Notes: a model not told the origin generated them from the sequence alone. A stretch of DNA of 15,980 bases from an uncultured Actinomycetes bacterium (GCA_903925705.1 CAIYGJ010000058.1:1-15980), one strand, 5' to 3'. Shown: positions 1-8,211, counted from the first letter of the stretch. A program made the numbers and translations.

Positions 1-150
1 ATGGAGATTTCAAGGAAGCAACGAGCTTTAATGTCAAACCGACGAAAGAGCCCCGTGGCGGAGTCATCGGATGCAGAAAAGGTGCACTGAGCGCGCGGAG
101 GAGCTTAAATATTGTCGCGCGGCGTTTGCAGAGGTACGCTAAGGTCAAGA
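1..150 (+). other. Unreadable 5' flank of the TerC fragment
   Basis: No frame gives a recognisable protein. Frame 3 stays open from position 3 to a stop at 171-173 and begins with an acidic D-F-K-E stretch, followed by an Arg/Lys-rich stretch lacking the hydrophobic helix a TerC protein should have here. The distance from that Phe (position 9) to the Phe of the FALDSIP motif (position 163) is 154 nt, about the 51 codons I recall between comparable points in actinobacterial TerC proteins. This is compatible with a terC sequence carrying several small indels rather than a large deletion. That reading is speculative; the stretch may simply be poor sequence at a contig end. Confidence 0.3.
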
Positions 151-534
151 ATCGACTTGTTATTCGCGCTTGATTCAATACCGGCAACTTTTGGTGTAAC
201 TCAGGAGCCATTTCTAGTATTTTCAGCGAATGCTTTTGCGCTACTTGGACTGCGGGCTCTCTACTTCTTATTGAAGGGCTTACTAGACAAGCTGATATAT
301 CTCTCGCTTGGTCTTTCGGCGATTCTGGTGTTTATCGGACTAAAGCTAATTTTGCTTTATGTCCATGAAGTAAATGAAGCAATCCCAAAGATTCCAACCT
401 CGACTTCTTTGCTAGTAATTGCTGCAATCCTCATAGTTGCCTCAGTAGCAAGTTTTATCAAGACGCGTAAGGATCCAACGGCTCATGCGCACGCTGGCCG
501 AATCACTGATGCACCAAAGGAAGACGCCAACTAA
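112..534 (+). CDS. TerC-family integral membrane protein, C-terminal part only (5' end disrupted)
   Basis: The readable part belongs to the TerC/Alx family of multi-pass membrane proteins, whose members are linked to tellurite resistance and, for Alx and related proteins, to manganese homeostasis. From about position 151 the frame gives DLLFALDSIPA, the family's conserved helix with an acidic residue on each side, then FLVFSANAFALLGLRALYFLL and further hydrophobic helices ending near position 465, followed by a short charged tail. Family proteins are roughly 300 residues or more, so about half is missing. The listed start (TTG, position 112) is only the first open codon; the 13 residues before the DLLFALD motif are Arg-rich and look nothing like the hydrophobic helix expected there. 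Upstream, this frame has stops at positions 88 and 106. uvrA follows after 9 nt. The family call is firm; whether the damage is a pseudogene or a sequence error at the window edge is unknown. Confidence 0.7.
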   Translation: MSRGVCRGTLRSRIDLLFALDSIPATFGVTQEPFLVFSANAFALLGLRALYFLLKGLLDKLIYLSLGLSAILVFIGLKLILLYVHEVNEAIPKIPTSTSLLVIAAILIVASVASFIKTRKDPTAHAHAGRITDAPKEDAN

Positions 535-543
535 CATAGGGAT

Positions 544-3486
544 GTGGTTGATCAATTAATCGTTAGAGGCGCTCGTGAGCACAACCTCAAGGATGTAAAC
601 ATTGACCTTCCAAGAGACTCTCTGATTGTTTTCACTGGACTTTCCGGGTCAGGTAAGTCATCGCTTGCCTTCGACACGATTTTTGCCGAAGGTCAGCGCA
701 GATATGTTGAGTCGCTTTCAGCCTACGCACGGCAGTTTCTTGGTCAGATGGATAAGCCCGATGTCGACTTTATAGAAGGCCTATCTCCGGCTGTTTCAAT
801 CGATCAGAAGTCCACTAATCGGAACCCGCGTTCAACTGTAGGAACAATCACTGAGGTTTACGACTACTTACGATTGCTGTTTGCTCGGGCTGGAAGACCG
901 CACTGTCCCGACTGTGGGCGACCGATTGCCCGTCAATCACCGCAACAGATTGTGGATCGCATCCTAGAAATAAGAGAGGGAACTAGATTTCAACTGTTAG
1001 CGCCGGTAATTCGGGAACGTAAAGGCGAGTATGCTGAACTATTTCGCAGCCTTCAGTCGCAAGGATTTGCCCGAGCTCGAATAGATGGAGTGGTTTATCC
1101 ACTTGAAGAGCCACCAACCTTGAAGAAGCAAGAAAAGCACACCATTGAAGTTGTGGTTGATCGTTTGGCCGTTAAGTCTGATGCGGTTAGACGACTTACC
1201 GACAGCGTTGAAACAGCATTACGTCTCTCTAGTGGGCTTGTAACACTTGAGTTTGTTGACTTACCAGAAGACGATCCAGAGCGCGAACGTATGTTCAGCG
1301 AACATCTAGTGTGCCTTTATGACGGAAATCAATTTGAAGAATTAGAGCCGCGATCCTTTTCGTTCAATTCACCATTTGGCGCGTGCCCAGAATGCACAGG
1401 TCTCGGAAACAAAATGGAAGTCGATGAAGATCTTGTAATTCCTAACCCAGATCTGACTTTAGAAGAAGGTGCGATCGATCCTTGGGCATCGGGTCACATA
1501 TTTGACTACTTCTTTAGATTGACTAAAGCTCTTTCAAATGAATTGGGTTTCGCACTAGATGTTCCTTGGAAGAAATTGCCGGCAAAAGCGCGTGCCGCTT
1601 TACTTCATGGAAACGACCATGAAGTTCAGGTCAAATACAAGAATCGATACGGTCGACAGCGGACGTATTCAACTGGCTTTGAAGGCGTAATCCAGTACAT
1701 CGAGCGCAAGCATCAGGAATCGGAAAGTGATTCCAGCCGCGAAAAGCTTGAGGGTTACATGCGACAAGTGCCTTGTCCAGCCTGTGCTGGAGCGCGATTA
1801 AAGCCACTTTCACTCGCGGTAACCCTAAATGACAAGAGCATTGCTCAGATCGCGCAACTTCCGATTGGCGAGTGTGCTGAATTCTTGAAGAAACTTGAAC
1901 TCTCTGCCAGAGAGCGCGCAATTGCAGATCGGGTCCTTAAGGAAGTAAACGAACGTCTGGCTTTTCTAATTGACGTAGGTCTTGACTATTTGTCGCTTGA
2001 ACGCTCAGCTGGATCGTTAGCAGGTGGTGAAGCTCAACGCATTCGCCTGGCTACCCAGATTGGTAGCGGTCTTACTGGAGTTCTTTATGTTTTAGATGAG
2101 CCAAGTATTGGACTCCACCAACGCGACAATCACAGGCTAATTGAAACTCTGATTCGTCTCCGCGACTTGGGAAACACCTTGATTGTGGTTGAGCATGATG
2201 AGGACACAATTCGAACGGCAGACTGGATTGTCGACATTGGTCCAGGTGCTGGCGAGCATGGCGGACACGTGGTTTCGAGTGGATCTTATGAACAACTACT
2301 TGCCACCAAGGAATCAATCACCGGTCAGTACTTATCCGGCAAACGGGCAATTGAAGTCCCACAGATCCGTAGACCAGTTGATTCGAGCAGGTTGCTAACT
2401 ATTCACGGTGCCAAAGAACACAATTTGGCTGACGTTAAAGTTGACATCCCACTTGGCGTTTTTGCAGCGGTCACTGGGGTTTCAGGTTCAGGTAAGTCGA
2501 CTCTTATTAATGACATCTTGTACAACGTCTTGGCACGTGATCTAAATGGTGCGCGTACCGTTCCAGGTCGCCACAAGAAGATTGATGGCGTTGATCAATT
2601 GGACAAAGTTGTGCACGTTGATCAAAGCCCTATTGGTAGGACACCGCGATCTAATCCGGCAACCTACACCGGTGTTTTTGATCACGTTCGAAAACTATTC
2701 GCAGAAACACCAGAAGCCAAAATGCGGGGATACCAACAAGGACGCTTCTCCTTTAACGTCAAGGGAGGACGCTGTGAGTCCTGTTCTGGTGATGGCACGC
2801 TGAAGATCGAGATGAACTTTTTGCCTGATGTTTATGTACCTTGCGAGGTTTGTCATGGAGCTAGGTACAACAGAGAGACCCTCGAAGTTCACTATAAGAA
2901 CAAATCAATCAGCGACGTTTTAAACATGCCTGTCGAAGAGGCGCTGGAATTTTTCGCAAGTATTCCAGCAATCTCTAGACATCTGCAGACTTTGGTTGAT
3001 GTTGGACTTGGTTATGTTCGTCTCGGTCAACCCGCAACTACTTTGAGTGGCGGTGAGGCTCAACGTGTAAAGCTTTCATCAGAACTCCAGAAACGCTCAA
3101 CTGGTAGAACCGTTTACGTGTTAGATGAACCAACTACCGGCCTGCATTTCGAAGACGTGCGGAAACTACTTATAGTTCTCCATTCGCTGGTAGAAAAAGG
3201 CAACACGGTGATTGTTATCGAACACAACTTAGATGTGATCAAAACTGCCGATTGGATAATTGACATGGGTCCTGAGGGCGGCTCTGGTGGTGGCAAAGTT
3301 GTTGCCACTGGAACTCCAGAACAAGTAGCCACACACGCAACTAGCCACACCGCAAGATTTTTAAAGCCGCTGCTTGATGTAGATAGTTTAAAAACTTCAA
3401 AATCACTGCCGCCGAAAAAGTCGAGTTCGGTAGGAAAAAAAGCGCCAGCTAAAAAATCCACAGCTGGAAAGACTGCAACCAAGTAG
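544..3486 (+). CDS. uvrA: UvrABC excinuclease subunit A (DNA damage-sensing ATPase)
   Basis: UvrA is the damage-recognition dimer of nucleotide excision repair; it loads UvrB on lesions. The 980-residue length fits the family plus a tail. Visible in order: Walker A GLSGSGKS (32-39), an insertion domain, a first zinc-site region (C257, C281, C284), a CPAC element, signature LAGGEAQ (492-498), LDEPSIGLHQ (from 517), second Walker A GVSGSGKST (645-653), an intact CX2C-X19-CX2C zinc site (C744, C747, C767, C770), LSGGEAQ (834-840) and LDEP (860-863). Two departures: the first zinc region lacks its second Cys (C-L-Y-D instead of C-x-x-C), and the first signature has Ala for Ser. The last 35 residues or so are Lys/Ser/Pro/Ala-rich, a probably disordered basic tail. 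Start is GTG at 544, giving the usual VRGAREHNL beginning; the Shine-Dalgarno sequence is weak (AGGG, 3 nt before). uvrC follows after 5 nt. Confidence 0.98.
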   Translation: MVDQLIVRGAREHNLKDVNIDLPRDSLIVFTGLSGSGKSSLAFDTIFAEGQRRYVESLSAYARQFLGQMDKPDVDFIEGLSPAVSIDQKSTNRNPRSTVGTITEVYDYLRLLFARAGRPHCPDCGRPIARQSPQQIVDRILEIREGTRFQLLAPVIRERKGEYAELFRSLQSQGFARARIDGVVYPLEEPPTLKKQEKHTIEVVVDRLAVKSDAVRRLTDSVETALRLSSGLVTLEFVDLPEDDPERERMFSEHLVCLYDGNQFEELEPRSFSFNSPFGACPECTGLGNKMEVDEDLVIPNPDLTLEEGAIDPWASGHIFDYFFRLTKALSNELGFALDVPWKKLPAKARAALLHGNDHEVQVKYKNRYGRQRTYSTGFEGVIQYIERKHQESESDSSREKLEGYMRQVPCPACAGARLKPLSLAVTLNDKSIAQIAQLPIGECAEFLKKLELSARERAIADRVLKEVNERLAFLIDVGLDYLSLERSAGSLAGGEAQRIRLATQIGSGLTGVLYVLDEPSIGLHQRDNHRLIETLIRLRDLGNTLIVVEHDEDTIRTADWIVDIGPGAGEHGGHVVSSGSYEQLLATKESITGQYLSGKRAIEVPQIRRPVDSSRLLTIHGAKEHNLADVKVDIPLGVFAAVTGVSGSGKSTLINDILYNVLARDLNGARTVPGRHKKIDGVDQLDKVVHVDQSPIGRTPRSNPATYTGVFDHVRKLFAETPEAKMRGYQQGRFSFNVKGGRCESCSGDGTLKIEMNFLPDVYVPCEVCHGARYNRETLEVHYKNKSISDVLNMPVEEALEFFASIPAISRHLQTLVDVGLGYVRLGQPATTLSGGEAQRVKLSSELQKRSTGRTVYVLDEPTTGLHFEDVRKLLIVLHSLVEKGNTVIVIEHNLDVIKTADWIIDMGPEGGSGGGKVVATGTPEQVATHATSHTARFLKPLLDVDSLKTSKSLPPKKSSSVGKKAPAKKSTAGKTATK

Positions 3487-3491
3487 CGCTT

Positions 3492-5354
3492 GTGCAAATT
3501 TCGGACAAACCAACAGAAATTCCCACCAGCCCCGGGGTTTATAGATGGCGGGATTCACAAGATCGAGTGATCTACGTAGGTAAGGCAAAAAACTTAAAGA
3601 GCAGAATCAATTCCTATTTTGCAAGCGATCTGCACCCTAGAACTCAAACCATGGTGACCACCGCTCGAAGTTTGGATTGGGTTACAGTTCGAACCGAGAC
3701 AGAGGCCCTGCAGCTCGAATATGCCTGGATTAAAGAATTCGATCCAAATTTTAATGTTAGATATCGCGATGACAAAAGTTATCCGTATCTGGCTCTTTCA
3801 ACGAACGAAGAGTTCCCAAGAGCCTTTGTTTACCGAGGAGATAAGCGAAAAGGAGTCACATATTTTGGCCCTTATGTGCAAGCTTGGGCAATCCGCGATT
3901 CACTGGACCATCTCCTTAGAGTCTTCCCAGTCCGAAGCTGTACTGCAGGTGTTTTTAGAAATGCAAAGGCGGCGGGCAGGCCTTGCTTGCTTGCTCACAT
4001 CGATCGCTGCAGTGCACCGTGTGTCGGCAAAATTGATGAAACTGACCATCGTGAATTAGTTAAACAATTCATGTCATTCATGTCAGGAAACTCAAAAGAG
4101 ATAATGACTGACATCGCCCGTCGCATGAGCGAGGCATCCGTTGCCCAAGATTACGAACAAGCTAGTGTGCTTCGAGATGATTTGGCTGCACTGGAGAGAG
4201 TACTGGAAAAGAGCGTTGTCGTATTGCCCGATGACACGTTCGCCGACATTGTTGGCTTGCATCATGATGACCTGCAGTCGGCAGTTCAGGTCTTTTCAGT
4301 GCGCAGTGGACGAATTGTGGGTCAGCGCGGATTCATAATGGAAAACCCGGTTGATGCAACAAGTGAGTCACTAATGACAGATGCCTTGATGCACATTTAT
4401 GCGTCAGCCACCAAGGAAGAGATTCCAACTGAAGTTCTCGTAAGCCATGAACCAGAAAGTGCAATCAGTTTGGCGGAACTTTTGGGTTCTATCCGCGAGG
4501 CCCAAATTAGTGTGCGCGTTCCAGCAAGAGGCGATAAAAAGATTTTGATGGATACCGTTCTAGTGAATGCCGGACAAGCACTTGGTTTGCACAAAACGAA
4601 ACGCTCAACTGATTTAGTAACTCGGAGTAAAGCGTTAGCGGAAATCCAAGAAGCACTCGGACTACCGGATGCTCCGCTGCGAATTGAATGCATTGACGTT
4701 TCTCATATCTCAGGAACCAACGTTGTCGCATCACTTGTGGTGTTTGAAGACGGAATTCCTAAGAAGAAGGACTATCGCCAATTCATTATCGAAGATCCTC
4801 GTGATGACACAGCATCTATTGCTCAGGTAGTTGCACGTAGATTTAGGGAACACGATGAAAAGCGCCCTTACCGTCCAAATCTTTTAGTTATTGACGGAGG
4901 TCTGCCACAAGTTAATGCGGCTGCTAAGGCCTTGGAAATTGCTGGGGTAGGAAACATGCATGTAGTTGGGCTTGCAAAGCGCATGGAAGAGATTTGGAAA
5001 CCAGGAGCCACATTTCCCGTAATTCTTCCGCGTAGCAGTGAGGCACTATTCATGCTGCAACGAGTAAGAGATGAAGCCCACCGATTTGCGATCACATTGC
5101 ATAGAAATCGCAGGTCCAAAGGAATGGTCGATAGCGTGCTTGATGACGTTCCAGGCCTTGGACCGGTCAAGAAGAAGGCGTTACTGGCACATTTTGGCTC
5201 ACTCAAAAAGGTGGCAGCTGCCGCTGTTTCAGATCTTGCCGAGGTGCCGGGAATTGGCCCCGCACAAGCAGAGCAAATCTGGCAGTTTTTGAATATGGAA
5301 AATGCCTGCGAAGTGGCAGTCAATACAGCCACAGGCGAGATAATTGACTCGTGA
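3492..5354 (+). CDS. uvrC: UvrABC excinuclease subunit C (dual-incision nuclease)
   Basis: UvrC makes the 3' and 5' incisions once UvrB is placed on the lesion. Domains in order: N-terminal GIY-YIG nuclease (GVY at 15-17, YVG at 28-30, R38, E76) for the 3' cut; a Cys cluster C150, C165, C173, C177, whose spacing resembles the cysteines reported to hold a 4Fe-4S cluster in E. coli UvrC; a UVR motif (about 207-242) that contacts UvrB; an RNase H-like nuclease with D402 (IDVSH), D468 (IDGGLPQ) and H530 (RDEAHRF) for the 5' cut; and paired helix-hairpin-helix motifs (about 551-603, PGLGP and PGIGP). The 620-residue length is normal. Start is GTG, 5 nt after the uvrA stop, without a visible Shine-Dalgarno sequence, suggesting translational coupling. 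The stop overlaps the rapZ start by 4 nt (GTGA). Confidence 0.98.
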   Translation: MQISDKPTEIPTSPGVYRWRDSQDRVIYVGKAKNLKSRINSYFASDLHPRTQTMVTTARSLDWVTVRTETEALQLEYAWIKEFDPNFNVRYRDDKSYPYLALSTNEEFPRAFVYRGDKRKGVTYFGPYVQAWAIRDSLDHLLRVFPVRSCTAGVFRNAKAAGRPCLLAHIDRCSAPCVGKIDETDHRELVKQFMSFMSGNSKEIMTDIARRMSEASVAQDYEQASVLRDDLAALERVLEKSVVVLPDDTFADIVGLHHDDLQSAVQVFSVRSGRIVGQRGFIMENPVDATSESLMTDALMHIYASATKEEIPTEVLVSHEPESAISLAELLGSIREAQISVRVPARGDKKILMDTVLVNAGQALGLHKTKRSTDLVTRSKALAEIQEALGLPDAPLRIECIDVSHISGTNVVASLVVFEDGIPKKKDYRQFIIEDPRDDTASIAQVVARRFREHDEKRPYRPNLLVIDGGLPQVNAAAKALEIAGVGNMHVVGLAKRMEEIWKPGATFPVILPRSSEALFMLQRVRDEAHRFAITLHRNRRSKGMVDSVLDDVPGLGPVKKKALLAHFGSLKKVAAAAVSDLAEVPGIGPAQAEQIWQFLNMENACEVAVNTATGEIIDS

Positions 5355-6217
5355 GTGAGACCCAAATCGACGTCATTTTAGTTACCGGTATGTCTGGTGC
5401 CGGAAGATCAACAGCCACCAGCGCACTAGAAGACATCGGTTGGTTCGTCGTCGATAACCTGCCTCCAACTTTGATGACAAGCGTCGTGGACCACGTGGCT
5501 CAGAGGACTGGTTCGAAAAAGGTTGCGGTAGTGGCAGATGTACGTGGCGGACAACTTTTTGAAGAGCTACGAGAATCCTTGAGTGCTATTAAGGAAGCGG
5601 GTCATGACTTGCGAGTGCTATTTCTTGAGGCGGGTGATGAGGCTCTCGTTAGGAGATATGAGTCTTCTCGTCGACCGCATCCGTTGCAGCGTGACGATAA
5701 TTTGCTAGGTGCCGTGCAACGGGAACGCAAATTACTAAGTGATTTGCGAGCGGATGCTGACATTGTTATCGATACGAGTAATTTGAATGTTCATGATTTG
5801 CGCAGATCAATTGAAGCATCATTTGGTGATGATGACCATGTTGCGCTACGTGCCACAGTTATGTCATTTGGATTTAAGTACGGAATCCCAGTTGATGCGG
5901 ATTTAGTGGCAGATTTACGTTTCCTGCCTAATCCATACTGGGATCCGAATTTGAAGGAGCTAACTGGCTTAGATGCAGCGGTAAACGATTATGTAGTTGC
6001 CTCAGATCAAGCTCAAGAGTTTCTTACCAAGTATGCAGAACTAATCGATCTTGTCGAAGAAGGATACTTGCGCGAAGGAAAACGATTTGTCACTATCGCA
6101 ATGGGTTGTACCGGTGGAAAGCATCGAAGTGTTGCAATGGCTGAAAATCTTTCTGCCAGGCTAGTTAAGTCTGGCGTCGAGGTCCGAGTGGTTCATCGCG
6201 ACCTGGGACGCGAATAG
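5351..6217 (+). CDS. rapZ: RapZ/YvcJ-family nucleotide-binding P-loop protein
   Basis: In E. coli RapZ is an RNA-binding adaptor that controls glmS through small RNAs; in Gram-positive bacteria the YvcJ homologue binds and hydrolyses nucleotides and its exact target is unclear, so the E. coli role should not be transferred directly. The 288-residue protein has an N-terminal P-loop GMSGAGRST (13-21) with Arg in place of the usual Lys, then ALEDIGWFVVDNLPP, a DxRG stretch, and the conserved C-terminal domain with LRFLPNPYWDP and the MGCTGGKHRSV block (251-261). From memory, the Arg P-loop is common in actinobacterial homologues. The GTG start overlaps the uvrC stop by 4 nt, and yvcK begins on the base after its stop. 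The rapZ-yvcK-whiA trio is a conserved Gram-positive cluster. Confidence 0.95.
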   Translation: MSETQIDVILVTGMSGAGRSTATSALEDIGWFVVDNLPPTLMTSVVDHVAQRTGSKKVAVVADVRGGQLFEELRESLSAIKEAGHDLRVLFLEAGDEALVRRYESSRRPHPLQRDDNLLGAVQRERKLLSDLRADADIVIDTSNLNVHDLRRSIEASFGDDDHVALRATVMSFGFKYGIPVDADLVADLRFLPNPYWDPNLKELTGLDAAVNDYVVASDQAQEFLTKYAELIDLVEEGYLREGKRFVTIAMGCTGGKHRSVAMAENLSARLVKSGVEVRVVHRDLGRE

Positions 6218-7201
6218 ATGCCCGGCGCACCAAGCCGCCAAGTTGACGTTGTAGCACTTGGTGGCGGCCACGGTTTAGCAGCAAGTCTGCAGGCCTTGCG
6301 TCGAGTCACGCCACATCTGACTGCAGTCGTAGGCGTCAGCGATGATGGGGGCAGCAGTGGTCGATTGCGAGAAGAATTTGGAATCGTGCCACCAGGTGAT
6401 TTACGGATGGCATTGGCCGCACTATGCGGTGACGATACTTGGGGTTCGACCTGGGCAAGGGTCTTGCAGCATAGGTTTGCATCTAGTGGTGAACTGAACG
6501 GACACTCGCTTGGCAATTTATTGATCACCGCTCTTTGGGAAGAAACCGATGATTTGGTCGAAGGACTCGATTGGGTTGCAAGATTGCTCGATGCCAAGGG
6601 AAGAGTCTTACCTCTGTGCGTAGAACCACTAGAAATTTTTGCTGATGTATTGACTGCTGACGGCAAGAATGAAGAAGTTCGAGGTCAGGTTCAGGTAGCT
6701 ACCACTTCGCACAAAATTCAAACGATCGGCCTAGAGCCAAAGAATCCAGCGGTTTGCGAACAAGCAATTGCAGCCGTTAGAAATGCAGATTTTGTGGTGC
6801 TAGGTCCTGGTTCTTGGTACACCAGCGTTTTGACGCATTTTCAGGTGCCGCAAATGGCTAAGGCGCTGCATGAAACAACCGCATCTAGAGTTCTGGTCGT
6901 AAATTTGAGACCACAATCTGGTGAGACCGAAGGCTATTCGGCAGCTAGATATTTGGAAGTTCTTGGAAAAAGTTACCCGGATTTCAGAGTCGACGTTGTC
7001 TTGGCAGATATTGATCATGCCGGACATGGCCAGTCTGGTGATAGCCAGTCGCTGGCAAAATTGGCTACGGATTCTGGAGCACAGCTTGTTTTAGCGCCAT
7101 TGGCTAGGGTCGATGGCCCGTCTGACCAGCATGATCCGGCACTATTAGCCTCGGCGTTCAACTCAATATTCACGCATGGCAGGATAAACCCATGGCAATG
7201 A
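6218..7201 (+). CDS. yvcK: YvcK/CuvA-family CofD-like protein (gluconeogenesis factor, envelope regulation)
   Basis: YvcK proteins share the CofD (2-phospholactate transferase-like) fold. In B. subtilis YvcK is needed for growth on gluconeogenic carbon sources and for cell shape; the mycobacterial homologue CuvA affects envelope and virulence, and UDP-sugars are the reported ligands. The 327-residue sequence shows the Gly-rich GGGHGLAASLQALR near the N terminus, the VGVSDDGGSSGRLREEFG block, PPGDLRMALAAL, a GHSLGNLLITAL block, and VLGPGSWYTS in the second half, all family hallmarks. A true CofD is unlikely, since no F420 biosynthesis partner is nearby and the neighbours are those of YvcK. The ATG lies directly after the rapZ stop; the end overlaps whiA by 10 nt. 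Confidence 0.94.
   Translation: MPGAPSRQVDVVALGGGHGLAASLQALRRVTPHLTAVVGVSDDGGSSGRLREEFGIVPPGDLRMALAALCGDDTWGSTWARVLQHRFASSGELNGHSLGNLLITALWEETDDLVEGLDWVARLLDAKGRVLPLCVEPLEIFADVLTADGKNEEVRGQVQVATTSHKIQTIGLEPKNPAVCEQAIAAVRNADFVVLGPGSWYTSVLTHFQVPQMAKALHETTASRVLVVNLRPQSGETEGYSAARYLEVLGKSYPDFRVDVVLADIDHAGHGQSGDSQSLAKLATDSGAQLVLAPLARVDGPSDQHDPALLASAFNSIFTHGRINPWQ
7181..7184 (+). promoter_or_regulatory. Shine-Dalgarno AGGA that decides the whiA start
   Basis: AGGA lies within the 3' end of yvcK, 7 nt before the ATG at 7192 and 13 nt before the ATG at 7198. The spacing favours 7192. Confidence 0.6.
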
Positions 7202-8172
7202 CAGCAGCGGTAAAGGACGAACTGAGCCGGTTATCTGTAACTAAAAAATGCTGCCGAAAGGCTGAGGTGTCAGCGCTACTTCGTTTCGCTGGAGGCTTAC
7301 ATATTGTTAGCGGCAAAATCGTCGTCGAGGCAGAGCTTGATACTGGCCAAGCCGCTCGTAGGTTACGACGTGATCTTGCTGAAATTTTCGGCCACGAAAG
7401 TGAAGTTTCTGTTCTTTCCGGCGCAGGCATTCGCAAGGGCAGTCGCTATCTCGTTCGAGTAGCTACCGAAGGTGAGCACTTAGCCAAACAGGTTGGACTT
7501 GTCGACGGCGGCGGTAGACCAATTCGCGGGTTGCCGCCACACATAGTTTCAGCGAGTCTTTGTGACGCTGAAGCTGCGTGGCGCGGAGCATTCTTAGCTC
7601 ACGGCTCCCTGACCGAACCAGGTAGATCTTCTTCATTAGAAATTACGTGCCCAGGCCCAGAAGCAGCGCTTGCACTAGTGGGTAGTGCGCGCCGGTTGGG
7701 CATTGTGGCCAAAGCACGCGAAGTTCGCGGCGTAGATCGCGTGGTTATTCGCGACGGTGATGCAATCGGTGCATTACTAACACGCATCGGTGCTCATGAG
7801 TCAGTCCTGGCTTGGGAAGAACGTCGGATGCGTCGAGAAGTACGCGCGACTGCAAATCGCCTTGCAAATTTTGACGATGCAAATCTTCGTCGTTCGGCTC
7901 GTGCTGCAGTTGCTGCTGGAGCTAGGGCGGCAAGAGCGATTGAAATTTTGGGCGACGAAATTCCTACCCATTTACTTGAGGCTGGACAGCTCCGCGTTAC
8001 CCATCAACAGGCAAGTTTGGAAGAGCTCGGCGCGTTGGCTGACCCACCAATGACTAAGGATGCAATAGCTGGTCGAATCCGCAGATTGCTTGCTATGGCT
8101 GACAAGCGGGCCTCTGACTTAGGTATCCCTAACACGGAAGCAGGCCTAACGGCTGATATGCTCGAGCAATAG
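7192..8172 (+). CDS. whiA: WhiA sporulation/cell-division transcriptional regulator
   Basis: WhiA combines an N-terminal LAGLIDADG-like fold (catalytically dead) with a C-terminal helix-turn-helix. In Streptomyces it acts with WhiB to switch on division genes during sporulation; in non-sporulating bacteria it influences division and chromosome segregation. The 326-residue sequence is very close to what I remember of Streptomyces WhiA, including TAAVKDELSRL, KCCRKAEVSALLRFAGGL, DAEAAWRGAFLAHGSLTEPG, HESVLAWEERRMRREVRA, LANFDDANLRRSARAAVAAG and the helix-turn-helix region ELGALADPPMTKDAIAGRIR. Start at 7192 is preferred because AGGA (7181-7184) lies 7 nt upstream and homologues begin MAMTAAV. 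An ATG at 7198 would give a 4-nt ATGA overlap with yvcK and is the alternative. A hairpin with four T's follows 7 nt after the stop. Confidence 0.97.
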   Translation: MAMTAAVKDELSRLSVTKKCCRKAEVSALLRFAGGLHIVSGKIVVEAELDTGQAARRLRRDLAEIFGHESEVSVLSGAGIRKGSRYLVRVATEGEHLAKQVGLVDGGGRPIRGLPPHIVSASLCDAEAAWRGAFLAHGSLTEPGRSSSLEITCPGPEAALALVGSARRLGIVAKAREVRGVDRVVIRDGDAIGALLTRIGAHESVLAWEERRMRREVRATANRLANFDDANLRRSARAAVAAGARAARAIEILGDEIPTHLLEAGQLRVTHQQASLEELGALADPPMTKDAIAGRIRRLLAMADKRASDLGIPNTEAGLTADMLEQ

Positions 8173-8179
8173 CAAATGC

Positions 8180-8199
8180 CGCATCTAAAGGTGCGTTTT
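8180..8199 (+). terminator. Short hairpin plus T-run after whiA (weak intrinsic terminator or attenuator)
   Basis: CGCATC (8180-8185) pairs with GGTGCG (8190-8195): six pairs including one G-U, with a TAAA tetraloop. TTTT (8196-8199) follows at once. It starts 7 nt after the whiA stop and ends 25 nt before the gap start codon. The stem is short and the T-run is broken by GG, so termination is probably partial. Its position suggests it separates the repair/regulator run from the glycolytic genes. Confidence 0.4.
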
Positions 8200-8211
8200 G
8201 GTCGAAGTTAT

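Noticed and set aside
70..144. A frame-2 stretch reading AEELKY-RAA that resembles the C-terminal UVR motif of UvrB
   Set aside because: uvrB is often upstream of terC-uvrA in Actinobacteria, but the match is about ten residues, the spacing is off and a frame change is needed to extend it. It is too weak to call.
6218..7201. CofD proper (F420 biosynthesis) instead of YvcK
   Set aside because: Neighbours rapZ and whiA and the SDDGGSSGRLR block are typical of YvcK, and no F420 genes are nearby.
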